A stretch of 64,000 nt of DNA from UBA8389 sp942493385 (lineage in GTDB: Bacteria > Bacteroidota > Bacteroidia > Bacteroidales > UBA1402): positions 496,001-560,000 of the forward strand of contig OW818699.1 in assembly GCA_942493385.1 (NCBI GenBank), written 5' to 3'. A model generated the notes under the pieces. The model did not search any database and had not been told where the DNA came from. It saw only the letters and a program-made list of their open reading frames with translations. Position 1 is the stretch's first letter. Each line of letters starts with the position of its first letter. Positions 54,484 to 62,161 of the stretch are shown here, one piece after another. Both the position numbers and the translations under genes were made by a program.

Positions 54484-54548
54484 AACAAGAAACCCTAACC
54501 GACATATTTGTCTATTAGGGTTTAGTTGGAAGTGTACCCGAAGTCGAG
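54484..54548. repeat. tRNA-Leu tail plus terminator repeat, copy B (diverged)
   Basis: Reading on the minus strand, the tRNA-like tail CTTCGGGTA is followed by 11 nt and a hairpin (54490-54523) with stem arms AAACCCTAA and TTAGGGTTT. The distance from hairpin to tail is 11 nt in copies A, B and C. It shares CTCG before CTTCGGGTA with copy A (allowing one base difference) but not with the true tRNA, so A and B look like the same kind of copy. It directly abuts the MlaD remnant. Confidence 0.6.
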
Positions 54549-54627
54549 TGCCAAATGGGAAATTCATCCATTTTGTATAATAATCATCCACCACCAGATA
54601 TTGACCTCTATTACCATATTTACAAGA

Positions 54628-55023
54628 TTATTTTTTAGGAATAATCTTGTAAATTAATTGAGCTAAATAAGCCCCTGCCAATGATGGAATGGCCATTAAT
54701 AAATATATTAAAAACTCGAATGGGAACAAATTATGGGAGCTGGAATCAACTATCATTTCAATTATTGCTGCGAATGGAAATAAGATCATACTCATCAACC
54801 CTATTTTCCAACTAGAGACTTTGCTCCATTGTTTTACTATGAATCCAGATAAAAGAAGGAATATAAAACTATAAATGGAAAGCCCTTCTATCCCAATACG
54901 AATTAACGGGAAAACAGGAGAATCATAGGGTTTCAAATCTTTTAGAAAAAGAGTTGGAAGGATTACTGAAATCATCCCCAAAATGGAAATGGCAATAATA
55001 GAAAGTATAGTGTTTTTTTTCAT
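54628..55023 (-). CDS. Small four-helix membrane protein, hypothetical
   Basis: This 131-residue protein is very hydrophobic, with about four membrane helices: TILSIIAISILGMISVILPTLF, ISVFIFLLLSGFIV-like, KIGLMSMILFPFAAIIEMIV and LIYLLMAIPSLAGAYLAQLI. It ends with a basic IPKK tail. No family is recognised. It sits alone between repeat B and the tRNA-Leu repeat C, with its own TACATTTG -7 box 36 nt upstream. The strong promoter box and clean topology argue that it is a real gene. It could be an element cargo gene. Confidence 0.65.
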   Translation of the reverse strand: MKKNTILSIIAISILGMISVILPTLFLKDLKPYDSPVFPLIRIGIEGLSIYSFIFLLLSGFIVKQWSKVSSWKIGLMSMILFPFAAIIEMIVDSSSHNLFPFEFLIYLLMAIPSLAGAYLAQLIYKIIPKK

Positions 55024-55058
55024 AGTGCTTTGAATATTAATTATTTATAATTAAGCGG

Positions 55059-55066
55059 CAAATGTA
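55059..55066 (-). promoter_or_regulatory. -7 box for the four-helix protein gene
   Basis: TACATTTG on the minus strand matches TAnnTTTG, 35 nt before the ATG at 55023. Confidence 0.6.
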
Positions 55067-55125
55067 ACCATATTATCCAGATAAGTATTAAATGACACCT
55101 ATTCCAATTATTCGCGAGCATAAAA

Positions 55126-55201
55126 GGTGCAGAACCCCAAACAAAAAGCCCTAATTGATTGATTATCAATTAGGGCTTTATAGTCTTCGTACCCGAAGCC
55201 G
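55126..55201. repeat. tRNA-Leu tail plus terminator repeat, copy C (the real tRNA end)
   Basis: This is the reference copy: the 3' end of tRNA-Leu(UAA) (55190-55201) followed on the minus strand by the hairpin terminator. It aligns with copy A over 76 nt with about six differences. Confidence 0.8.
55142..55179 (-). terminator. Terminator downstream of tRNA-Leu
   Basis: A 15-bp stem pairs AAAGCCCTAATTGAT (55145-55159) with ATCAATTAGGGCTTT (55165-55179) around a 5-nt loop. On the minus strand the stem runs into CTTTTTGTTT. It ends tRNA-Leu transcription and may also work for the plus strand. Confidence 0.8.
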
Positions 55202-55273
55202 GACTCGAACCGGCACAGCCGTTATGGCCAAAGGATTTTAAGTCCTTCGTGTCTACCATTTCACCATTCGGGC
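55190..55273 (-). tRNA. tRNA-Leu (anticodon UAA)
   Basis: The minus strand begins GCCCGAATGGTGAAATGG at 55273 and ends CTTCGGGTA at 55190. The 7-bp acceptor stem is GCCCGAA with TTCGGGT (one G-U pair at its end). The anticodon loop CTTAAAA gives UAA, reading leucine codon UUA. The T-arm is CCGGTTCGAGTCCGG. A long variable arm (about 11 nt, TTGGCCATAACGG) fits the class II tRNA. The CCA end is not encoded. The promoter box is at 55314-55321. Its 3' end repeats at 42970 and 54535 (see the island). Confidence 0.93.
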
Positions 55274-55313
55274 AACTAGGAAGAAAAGTTGCGCTCTTTT
55301 AATGGAGCGGTCG

Positions 55314-55321
55314 CAAAGGTA
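55314..55321 (-). promoter_or_regulatory. -7 box for tRNA-Leu
   Basis: TACCTTTG on the minus strand matches TAnnTTTG, 40 nt upstream of the tRNA 5' end. A TTTT about 19 nt further upstream could be the -33 element. Confidence 0.65.
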
Positions 55322-55347
55322 TGAAATTTCTTTAAAAATGAAAAGGG

Positions 55348-55785
55348 TTAGCGGGTGATGAAAATGAAATCGTTTTCGTCGAAGGTGACGGTGTAGTGTC
55401 GAAGGGGCTCTTTGGAGATGCCTTTGGTTGGAGAGCCTTGGCCGAAGGTCATGTCGTAGACTTCACCGCACGTCACACATTTACACATGCCGAGGTCGTC
55501 AGGGGGGCTGATGCGGATATTGTAAGTCACTTCTTTGGGGCAGGCAAGATCGACAGCGTAAAATACATTGTCCTGTGCATGATAAATCAGCAAGCCCCCA
55601 AATCCAATTCTGTCAACGCTAAAGACAGGCGCAGTCACATACATGTAGGCTCCGAAGGGTGTCAGGTTTTCCGTATTGATGCTGCGCTTGAAATAGACTT
55701 CTCTGTCGGGTATGCTCGAAACATAACCGGTGCAACCAGCCATCAAGACGAAAAGGATTGTTAAAAGAGCAAACATTTTCTTCAT
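55348..55785 (-). CDS. Rieske-like lipoprotein lacking the canonical His ligands
   Basis: This 145-residue protein starts at 55785, giving a lipoprotein signal (KKMFALLTILFVLMAGC; lipobox Cys18). The longer frame to 55872 lies inside the aldo/keto reductase. The fold looks Rieske-like: AVDLACPKE near residue 82, then CKCVTCGEVYD at 101-111, a GQGSPTKGISKEPLRHYTV end and beta strands. Canonical Rieske clusters use CxH and CxxH. Here they read C82-P-K and C103-V-T-C106, with another Cys101. The 2Fe-2S site cannot be standard; it might be Cys-only, bind zinc or be empty. It lies 7 nt after the aldo/keto reductase, likely the same transcript. Confidence 0.75.
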   Translation of the reverse strand: MKKMFALLTILFVLMAGCTGYVSSIPDREVYFKRSINTENLTPFGAYMYVTAPVFSVDRIGFGGLLIYHAQDNVFYAVDLACPKEVTYNIRISPPDDLGMCKCVTCGEVYDMTFGQGSPTKGISKEPLRHYTVTFDENDFIFITR

Positions 55786-55792
55786 AAGGAAC

Positions 55793-56806
55793 TTATTTGG
55801 GCATATTAGCTGGATAGCGAGAAACGATCTCACGGATTTTTTCAAGGACATCGGTTTCAAAAGCCGGTGCATTTAAAGCTTCCAGATTGTTTTTTAGTTG
55901 TTCCACGGAACTGGCGCCAACTAAAACGGTGGTGACACGGGCATCGTTCAATAACCAGCTTAGTGCCATTTGTGCCAGTGTTTCACCGCGTTTCAGTGCC
56001 AAGTCGTTCAATTCGCGGATAATGGCGATGCGCTCAGGACTCACTTGTTCTTTTTTAAGAAAACCGTTTTTTGCAACTCTGGAGTCGGAGGGGATGCCAT
56101 TTAGGTAACGATCGGTGAGCAGGCCTTGTGCCAATGGACTGAAAGCACAGAATCCAATGCCGTTGCTTTGGGCTGTTTCAAGTGCTCCATTTTCGACTTC
56201 ACGCGCCAACATGCTGTAGCGATCTTGGTAGATGAGGCAACGAACGCCTTGTGATTCAAGCATTCGATAGCATTTCTCAGCCAGTTCGGGAGGGTATTTG
56301 GAGATGCCTGCATAGAGCGCTTTGCCGGATTTGACGATATCGATGAGGGCTTGCATAGTTTCTTCGATGGGCGTAACTCCATCGTAACGATGGGAATAAA
56401 AGATATCAACGTAATCCAACTTCAGACGTTTCAAGCTCTGATTTAGACTGGAGATCAGATTCTTTCTGGAACTTCCGTCGCCGTAGGGCCCGTCCCACAT
56501 AAAATGTCCGGCTTTGGTCGAAACGATGATTTCTTCTCGGTGCGCAGCTAAGGACTTGTGGAAAATTGTTCCGAAGTTTTCCTCGGCAGAACCCGCGGGG
56601 GGACCGTAGTTGTTGGCCAGGTCAAAATGGGTGATTCCCTGGTCAAATGCAAATTCAATAATGGATTTACTATTTTCAAAGTCGTCGGTGTGCCCAAAGT
56701 TGTGCCAGAGCCCTAGTGATACTTTTGGGAGCATCAGGCCACTTTTTCCACAGTAGGAATACTTCATTCCATTGCTGTAACGGGTAATTGAGGGTGTGTA
56801 AGCCAT
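55793..56806 (-). CDS. Aldo/keto reductase, YghZ/L-glyceraldehyde-3-phosphate reductase type
   Basis: This 337-residue TIM-barrel enzyme uses NADPH to reduce aldehydes. Motifs are GLWHNFGHTDD near residue 32, HFDLANNYGPPAGSAEENFG with catalytic Asp and Tyr near residues 61-66, VSTKAGHFMWDGPYG with catalytic Lys, YVDIFYSHRYD with catalytic His, and LVGASSVEQLKNNLEA with the NADPH-binding segment. The length and GPPAGSAE loop match the YghZ/gpr group, which reduces methylglyoxal and glyceraldehyde phosphate. It starts at ATG 56806, 30 nt after the TACCTTTG box. The downstream lipoprotein gene begins 7 nt after its stop. Confidence 0.9.
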   Translation of the reverse strand: MAYTPSITRYSNGMKYSYCGKSGLMLPKVSLGLWHNFGHTDDFENSKSIIEFAFDQGITHFDLANNYGPPAGSAEENFGTIFHKSLAAHREEIIVSTKAGHFMWDGPYGDGSSRKNLISSLNQSLKRLKLDYVDIFYSHRYDGVTPIEETMQALIDIVKSGKALYAGISKYPPELAEKCYRMLESQGVRCLIYQDRYSMLAREVENGALETAQSNGIGFCAFSPLAQGLLTDRYLNGIPSDSRVAKNGFLKKEQVSPERIAIIRELNDLALKRGETLAQMALSWLLNDARVTTVLVGASSVEQLKNNLEALNAPAFETDVLEKIREIVSRYPANMPK

Positions 56807-56836
56807 CTTTTAAGGAGAATTGTGAGTTGTAGGATT

Positions 56837-56844
56837 CAAAGGTA
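56837..56844 (-). promoter_or_regulatory. -7 box for the aldo/keto reductase gene
   Basis: TACCTTTG on the minus strand matches TAnnTTTG, 30 nt before the ATG at 56806. Confidence 0.65.
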
Positions 56845-56856
56845 GAAAAGAAATCT

Positions 56857-56864
56857 TAATTTTG
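56857..56864 (+). promoter_or_regulatory. -7 box for dcp
   Basis: TAATTTTG matches TAnnTTTG, 37 nt before the ATG at 56902. With the minus box 12 bp away it makes a very tight divergent promoter pair. Confidence 0.55.
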
Positions 56865-56901
56865 CGGTTCTGAATTCATTCATTCTATTAAAACACAGGA
56901 T

Positions 56902-58995
56902 ATGAGAAAACGTTTTTTCGTCCTGCTAAGCGTGTTCACCATGACAACACTTGCAGCCCTTTCTGCTGAGAACCCATTTTTCAGCCCTTACAAAACCCCT
57001 TATGACGCACCGCCGTTCGACAAAATCAAGGTAGAACATTACATGCCAGCCTTTTTGAAAGGTATTGAGCAACACGATGCAGAAATTGCAGCGATAGTAG
57101 CCGACAAAAATGCGCCAACTTTTGAGAATACGCTGGAGTCGCTCGACTTTTCAGGCGAACTCTTGCGGAAAGTCAGTGCCGTATTTTTTGCATTGACCGA
57201 AGCGGAAACCAACAAGGACCTGGATCAAATTGCAGAAAAAGTGACTCCGATGCTATCGGAACACAACGACAACATTTACTTGAACGCCAAACTGTTTGCA
57301 CGTGTTAAAGTCGTTTACGATCAACGCGACAAGCTTAAGCTCACTTCTGAACAACAGCGTGTTTTGAGTGAATGCTACAAAGATTTTATCCGCTCGGGCG
57401 CAGGCTTGAATGCTACTGACCAGGCACGTTTGCGTGAAATTAACAAGGACTTGTCTTCCATGATGTTGAAGTTCTCTGATAACGTTTTGAAGGAAACCAA
57501 TGCGTTCCGCATGGTAGTTGACAATAAGGCCGATTTGGCCGGACTTCCTCAAAGCTCCGTGGATGCAGCTGCAGAAGAAGCCAACACTACTGGACTTACA
57601 GGAAAGTGGTTGTTTACCATTCAAAAACCCAGCCTGATTCCGTTTCTGCAATATGCAGAAAACCGCAAACTACGGGAAAAGATGTTTAAAGGGTACATCA
57701 ATAAAGGTGATAACGACAATGCCAACGACAACAAGGCGCTTATCAATCAGATTGTCAATTTGCGTTTGGAACGCGCCAAACTTTACGGTTTTACAACACA
57801 TGCAGGATATGTCTTGGACGAATGCATGGCTAAGAACCCTGAAACAGTAATGCCTTTTCTCGAAAAAATTTGGAAACCGGCAGTTGCACAGGCTAAAAGG
57901 GAAGTCGCCGAAATGCAGACGATGATTGATTCCGAAGGCGGTAATTTTAAACTTCAAGCTTGGGATTGGTGGTTTTATTCAGAAAAAGTTCGCAAAGCTA
58001 AATTCAACTTGGATGAGGCAGAACTTCGTCCCTATTTCAAACTGGAAAATGTGCGTCAGGGTGTATTCACCGTTGCCAATAAGCTTTGGGGTCTGCAGTT
58101 CAAACCTGTTAAAAATGTTCCTGTCTATCATCAGGATGTCGAGGTATTTGAAGTGTTGGATGCCGATGGCTCCTTTCTAGGCTTGTTTTATTCCGACTAT
58201 TTTCCCCGTCCTGGTAAGCGCGCAGGCGCCTGGATGAGCAATTTCAGAGAGGAATACGTATTAAAAGGCAAGGAAGTAAGACCTCTTATTTATAATGTGG
58301 GTAACTTCACGAAACCTACTGCTGATGCTCCCTCGTTGTTGAACCAGGATGAAGTGGAAACACTGTTCCATGAATTCGGGCATGGATTGCACGGCATGCT
58401 GACCAAATGTCATTACCTTTCCGTAAGCGGAACCAGCGTCCCTCGCGATTTCGTTGAGCTTCCCTCTCAAATCATGGAAAACTGGGCCATGAATCCCGAG
58501 GTGTTGAAGCTTTATGCCAAACATTATCAGACAGGTGCGACCATACCGGATGCATTGATTGAGAAAATTCAAAAATCTGGCACCTTCAATCAAGGTTTTG
58601 AAACGACCGAACTGGTCGCTGCTGCTTTGCTTGATATGGATTGGCATACCATCACCAAAAAACAGGATTTCGATGTCCGTGCCTTCGAGCGCACAGACAT
58701 GGACAACCTCGGTTTGATTTCTGAAATCGTCCCCCGTTACCGCAGCACGTTCTTCAACCACATCTTCAGTGGCGGATACTCAGCAGGTTACTATGCTTAT
58801 TTGTGGGCAGAAGTGCTGGATGCCGATGCCTTCAACGCCTTTATGGAAAAGGGAATCTTCGACCAACAAACAGCGACCTCCTTTCGCAAGAACATTCTTG
58901 AAAAAGGGAATAGTGAGGACCCAATGGTTTTGTACCGACGGTTCAGAGGTGCCGAACCCAACCCGGAAGCATTGTTGAAACGTCGCGGGCTTTGA
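56902..58995 (+). CDS. dcp: Peptidyl-dipeptidase Dcp (M3 family)
   Basis: This 697-residue zinc peptidase releases dipeptides from the C termini of peptides. A signal peptide (RKRFFVLLSVFTMTTLAALS) indicates export to the periplasm, as in other Bacteroidota Dcp proteins. The alpha-helical M3 N-terminal domain occupies about residues 25-400. The zinc site is HEFGH at residues 490-494 in FHEFGHGLHGML, with the third ligand Glu in the following ELPSQIMEN segment. The family's GYSAGYYAYLWAEVLDADAF block is near residue 630. The length is normal. It is preceded by a TAATTTTG box and is not in an operon with secDF, which has its own box. Confidence 0.94.
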   Translation: MRKRFFVLLSVFTMTTLAALSAENPFFSPYKTPYDAPPFDKIKVEHYMPAFLKGIEQHDAEIAAIVADKNAPTFENTLESLDFSGELLRKVSAVFFALTEAETNKDLDQIAEKVTPMLSEHNDNIYLNAKLFARVKVVYDQRDKLKLTSEQQRVLSECYKDFIRSGAGLNATDQARLREINKDLSSMMLKFSDNVLKETNAFRMVVDNKADLAGLPQSSVDAAAEEANTTGLTGKWLFTIQKPSLIPFLQYAENRKLREKMFKGYINKGDNDNANDNKALINQIVNLRLERAKLYGFTTHAGYVLDECMAKNPETVMPFLEKIWKPAVAQAKREVAEMQTMIDSEGGNFKLQAWDWWFYSEKVRKAKFNLDEAELRPYFKLENVRQGVFTVANKLWGLQFKPVKNVPVYHQDVEVFEVLDADGSFLGLFYSDYFPRPGKRAGAWMSNFREEYVLKGKEVRPLIYNVGNFTKPTADAPSLLNQDEVETLFHEFGHGLHGMLTKCHYLSVSGTSVPRDFVELPSQIMENWAMNPEVLKLYAKHYQTGATIPDALIEKIQKSGTFNQGFETTELVAAALLDMDWHTITKKQDFDVRAFERTDMDNLGLISEIVPRYRSTFFNHIFSGGYSAGYYAYLWAEVLDADAFNAFMEKGIFDQQTATSFRKNILEKGNSEDPMVLYRRFRGAEPNPEALLKRRGL

Positions 58996-59035
58996 TTTTT
59001 TTCTTTACGGTGCCCCTGACTATAAAAAAATAGTT

Positions 59036-59043
59036 TATCTTTG
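59036..59043 (+). promoter_or_regulatory. -7 box for secDF
   Basis: TATCTTTG matches TAnnTTTG, 52 nt before the ATG at 59096. Confidence 0.6.
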
Positions 59044-59095
59044 CGGTTCGGTAAAAAATCTACTAGAAATCACATCAATAAAAACGTAGTATAAC

Positions 59096-62092
59096 ATGCA
59101 AAACAAAGGATTTGTAAAGATTTTTGCGATACTCTTGACCCTTGTCTGTGCCTATTATCTGTCTTTCTCTTTCATGAACACTCGCGTGGAGAAAAAAGCA
59201 GAAAAAATGGCCCAAGGAAACCCGGAAAGACTGGCTTATCTCCTCGATTCTATGGAAACGGAGAAAGTCTACATGGGTTTGACGTACGCAGAATGTCGTG
59301 AAAAAGTAATCAACTTGGGTCTTGACCTAAAGGGTGGTATGAACGTGACGCTGGAAATTTCTGTTCCGGACATTATTCGTGCCATTTCAAACAACAGCAA
59401 GGATGAAACGTTCAATAAAGCGTTGGTCAATGCTGCCATCAGGGAAAAATCAAGTCAGAAAGACTATATCGACTTGTTTGTGGAAGAGTATAAAAAACTT
59501 GATCCTGGAGCTCGTCTCTCCGCAGTGTTCAGTACGTTTGAAATGAAAGGCCGAATAGACCCTACTACTTCCAACGAAGATGTCATTACTGTTCTCAAAA
59601 CAGATGTGCAGGGTGCCATCCAAAACTCCTTCAATGTACTGCGTACTCGTATTGACCGCTTTGGTGTGGTTCAGCCGAATATCCAGCAATTGGGAACCTC
59701 CGGTCGCATCCTGATCGAACTTCCGGGCATTAAAGAACCGGATCGTGTTCGTAAATTGCTTCAGGGTTCAGCCAATCTTGAATTTTGGGAAACATACGAC
59801 TTGGGTGAAATTTATGAATCCATGATTTCTGCCAACAACCTGATTCGTGACTTGAACCAGACTGTAAAACCGGCTAAGGACAGCATGTTCAAGGCTGCAG
59901 TAGCAGTTAAGGATACAACTAAGAGTCTAATCAAAGGCAACGATCTATTGGCCAAGTTGGGTAAAACCGACACGACAGCCAAGGAAAAGACTGCTGATGA
60001 ATGGAAAGCTGAATATCCCTTGTTTGCGGTACTACAGATCAACCAAAGCGAACAAGGTGTTGGCTCAGGTCCTGTTGTAGGTTATACATTAGGCCGTGAT
60101 ACTTCAACGGTAAACAAATATTTGAACAATCCGAAAGTCAGAGAACTGCTGCCCCGCGACCTTAAATTCGTATGGAGCGTAAACTCTGTCGACAAAAAGA
60201 CCCCGCTTTATCAGCTTATTGCCCTGAAAGTGACCAACCGTGAAGGTAAACCTGCTCTAGGTGGTGATGTTATAACGGATGCTTCCGACGACTTTACCCA
60301 AACGACTGGTTCAGCCAAAGTAAACATGACCATGAATCAAGAAGGTTCCAAAGCTTGGGCTCGACTGACTAAAGATAATATTGGTAAATCCGTCGCCATC
60401 GTATTGGATGGATATGCCTATTCTTTCCCCCGTGTTCAGGGAGAAATCACCGGAGGAAGCTCAGAAATCACCGGTCTTGAATCTGCAGCTGAAGCAAAAG
60501 ACTTGGCAAACGTGCTGAAATCTGGAAAAATGCCGGCACCTGCGCACATTGTACAGGAAGACGTTGTTGGACCTTCTTTGGGTAAAGAAGCCATTCAAGC
60601 TGGATTCATTTCATTCTTGGTCGCTTTTATCTTGATTCTGCTCTATATGCAAATCAACTACGGTCTCATTCCTGGACTCATCGTTGATGCCAGTTTGTTG
60701 ATCAATGCCTTCTTTATCATGGGTATATTGGCTTCCTTCCAAGCTGTGCTCACCCTTCCTGGTATCGCGGGTATGGTGCTCACTCTAGGGATGGCGGTAG
60801 ATGCCAACGTGCTTATCTATGAGCGTATCAAAGAAGAGCTTCATGCGGGGAAAACAATCAAGAAGGCTGTAGCCGACGGTTATAAGAATGCCCTTTCGGC
60901 CATTTTGGACGGTAACATCACGACCCTGCTTACGGGTATCATTCTGTTCTACTTTGGTTCAGGTCCTATTCGTGGTTTTGCCACGACCCTGATCATTGGT
61001 ATCATCACCTCCGTATTCTGCGGTGTATTCGTAACACACCTTATCTATGAAGCGCTTCTTGCCAAGGATAAACTGAAAAACGAAGACTTTACCACGAATC
61101 TTACCAAGAACTTGCTACGTGCACCGAAAGTCGATTTTATCGGAAAGCGCAAATGGGGATACGCCATTTCTGGAACTGTATTAACCATTTGTATTCTTTC
61201 GTTGGTTTTCCATGGTATTAATCAGGGTGTAGACTTCTCCGGTGGTCGCAACTACATTGTTCGTTTTGATCAACCTATCAAAACCGGTGATATTGGCAAT
61301 TCGTTGCAAACCGTGTTCAAGGAATCATCAGTATCAGTTATTACAATTGGTACTGGAAAAAACCAGGTTCGCATCACCACCAATTATAAGATTGCAGACG
61401 AAAGCCAAACCATTGACAACGAGATTGAATCCATGTTGTTTGAAGGCTTGAAGCCATATATGAAAGCGGATGTGACCAGAGCTGAGTTTACACAGCAGCA
61501 CATCGTTAATTCTCAAAAGGTTGGCCCGACGGTAGCCGATGATGTGAAAACATCGGCCTATTGGGCAGTGTTCTTGGCGGTAATTGTGATCGGTATTTAT
61601 ATTTTGATCCGTTTCAAGAATATTGCATTTAGTTTGGGTACCGTTGCGGCACTCGTCCATGACGTATTGCTGATCATCGGTTGTTATTCACTTTTCTACA
61701 GCTTTGTGCCATTCTCCCTTGAGATGGACCAGAACTTCATAGCAGCAATCCTGACCATCATCGGGTATTCTGTAAATGACACGGTTGTAATTTTTGACCG
61801 TGTTCGTGAAAATCTCGCTTTATATCCGAAGCGGAACAAGAAACGCGTGTTGAACGAAGCTCTTAATCAGACTCTTTTGCGTACATATAGTACGTCATTG
61901 ACCGTGATGATGACTTTGTTGATATTGTTCCTCTTTGGTGGTGATACCATTCGCGGCTTCGCCTTTGCGATGTTGGTAGGTACAATCACTGGTGTTTACT
62001 CCACGTTGTACATTGCAACACCTATTGCATACGAAGTGCAGAAACGTCAATTGAAGATCACGAACGACGATTACGACGACGGTATTAAATAA
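59096..62092 (+). CDS. secDF: Protein translocase subunit SecDF (fused)
   Basis: This 998-residue fused SecD and SecF works with SecYEG to pull secreted proteins through the inner membrane using the proton motive force. SecD features are the N-terminal helix, NLGLDLKGGMNVTLEIS near residue 75, a P1 head domain, and GMAVDANVLIYERIKEELHAGK near residue 565. SecF features are FHGINQGVDFSGGRNYIVRF near residue 705 and YSVNDTVVIFDRVRENL near residue 890. Twelve membrane helices are predicted. A fused SecDF is usual in Bacteroidota. A large insertion (about residues 240-310) in the SecD periplasmic part is rich in Lys and Asp. A bidirectional terminator follows. Confidence 0.95.
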   Translation: MQNKGFVKIFAILLTLVCAYYLSFSFMNTRVEKKAEKMAQGNPERLAYLLDSMETEKVYMGLTYAECREKVINLGLDLKGGMNVTLEISVPDIIRAISNNSKDETFNKALVNAAIREKSSQKDYIDLFVEEYKKLDPGARLSAVFSTFEMKGRIDPTTSNEDVITVLKTDVQGAIQNSFNVLRTRIDRFGVVQPNIQQLGTSGRILIELPGIKEPDRVRKLLQGSANLEFWETYDLGEIYESMISANNLIRDLNQTVKPAKDSMFKAAVAVKDTTKSLIKGNDLLAKLGKTDTTAKEKTADEWKAEYPLFAVLQINQSEQGVGSGPVVGYTLGRDTSTVNKYLNNPKVRELLPRDLKFVWSVNSVDKKTPLYQLIALKVTNREGKPALGGDVITDASDDFTQTTGSAKVNMTMNQEGSKAWARLTKDNIGKSVAIVLDGYAYSFPRVQGEITGGSSEITGLESAAEAKDLANVLKSGKMPAPAHIVQEDVVGPSLGKEAIQAGFISFLVAFILILLYMQINYGLIPGLIVDASLLINAFFIMGILASFQAVLTLPGIAGMVLTLGMAVDANVLIYERIKEELHAGKTIKKAVADGYKNALSAILDGNITTLLTGIILFYFGSGPIRGFATTLIIGIITSVFCGVFVTHLIYEALLAKDKLKNEDFTTNLTKNLLRAPKVDFIGKRKWGYAISGTVLTICILSLVFHGINQGVDFSGGRNYIVRFDQPIKTGDIGNSLQTVFKESSVSVITIGTGKNQVRITTNYKIADESQTIDNEIESMLFEGLKPYMKADVTRAEFTQQHIVNSQKVGPTVADDVKTSAYWAVFLAVIVIGIYILIRFKNIAFSLGTVAALVHDVLLIIGCYSLFYSFVPFSLEMDQNFIAAILTIIGYSVNDTVVIFDRVRENLALYPKRNKKRVLNEALNQTLLRTYSTSLTVMMTLLILFLFGGDTIRGFAFAMLVGTITGVYSTLYIATPIAYEVQKRQLKITNDDYDDGIK

Positions 62093-62105
62093 CGAATGAT
62101 CAAAT

Positions 62106-62148
62106 TGAAAAATAGGCTGTATCAATTGATGCAGCCTATTTTTTTTGT
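62106..62148. terminator. Bidirectional terminator between secDF and the response regulator
   Basis: AATAGGCTG (62111-62119) pairs with CAGCCTATT (62132-62140), with an inner ATC/GAT extension around an AATT loop. Eight T's follow on the plus side and A's precede it on the left, so it can end secDF and the convergent regulator gene at 62162. Confidence 0.88.
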
Positions 62149-62161
62149 TCTTGTTGATTGT

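Larger units (their letters stand above)
42907..55201. mobile_element. Putative salt/osmotic-stress genomic island at tRNA-Leu(UAA)
   Basis: The segment is bounded by two 76-nt direct repeats (42907-42982 and 55126-55201). Each contains the last 12 nt of tRNA-Leu(UAA) plus its hairpin terminator. The cargo is nearly all ion or osmolyte genes (NhaD, DapB-like, CPA antiporter, MscS, OtsAB-type fusion, GH15 trehalase-like) plus MlaD and one small membrane protein. The sequence looks more AT-rich than the flanks by eye. No integrase or mobility gene is present, so it may be a decayed element. A duplicated terminator without integration would explain the repeats equally well. Confidence 0.45.

Noticed and set aside
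54484..54594. Minus-strand start codons before the MlaD remnant, giving a 73-codon frame
   Set aside because: The first 37 residues fall in the repeat copy and do not resemble protein. Only the C-terminal part matches MlaD.
42907..55201. Integrase, relaxase or phage genes within the island
   Set aside because: Every sizeable frame in the block was assigned to a non-mobility family or to a remnant. No tyrosine- or serine-recombinase motifs were seen.
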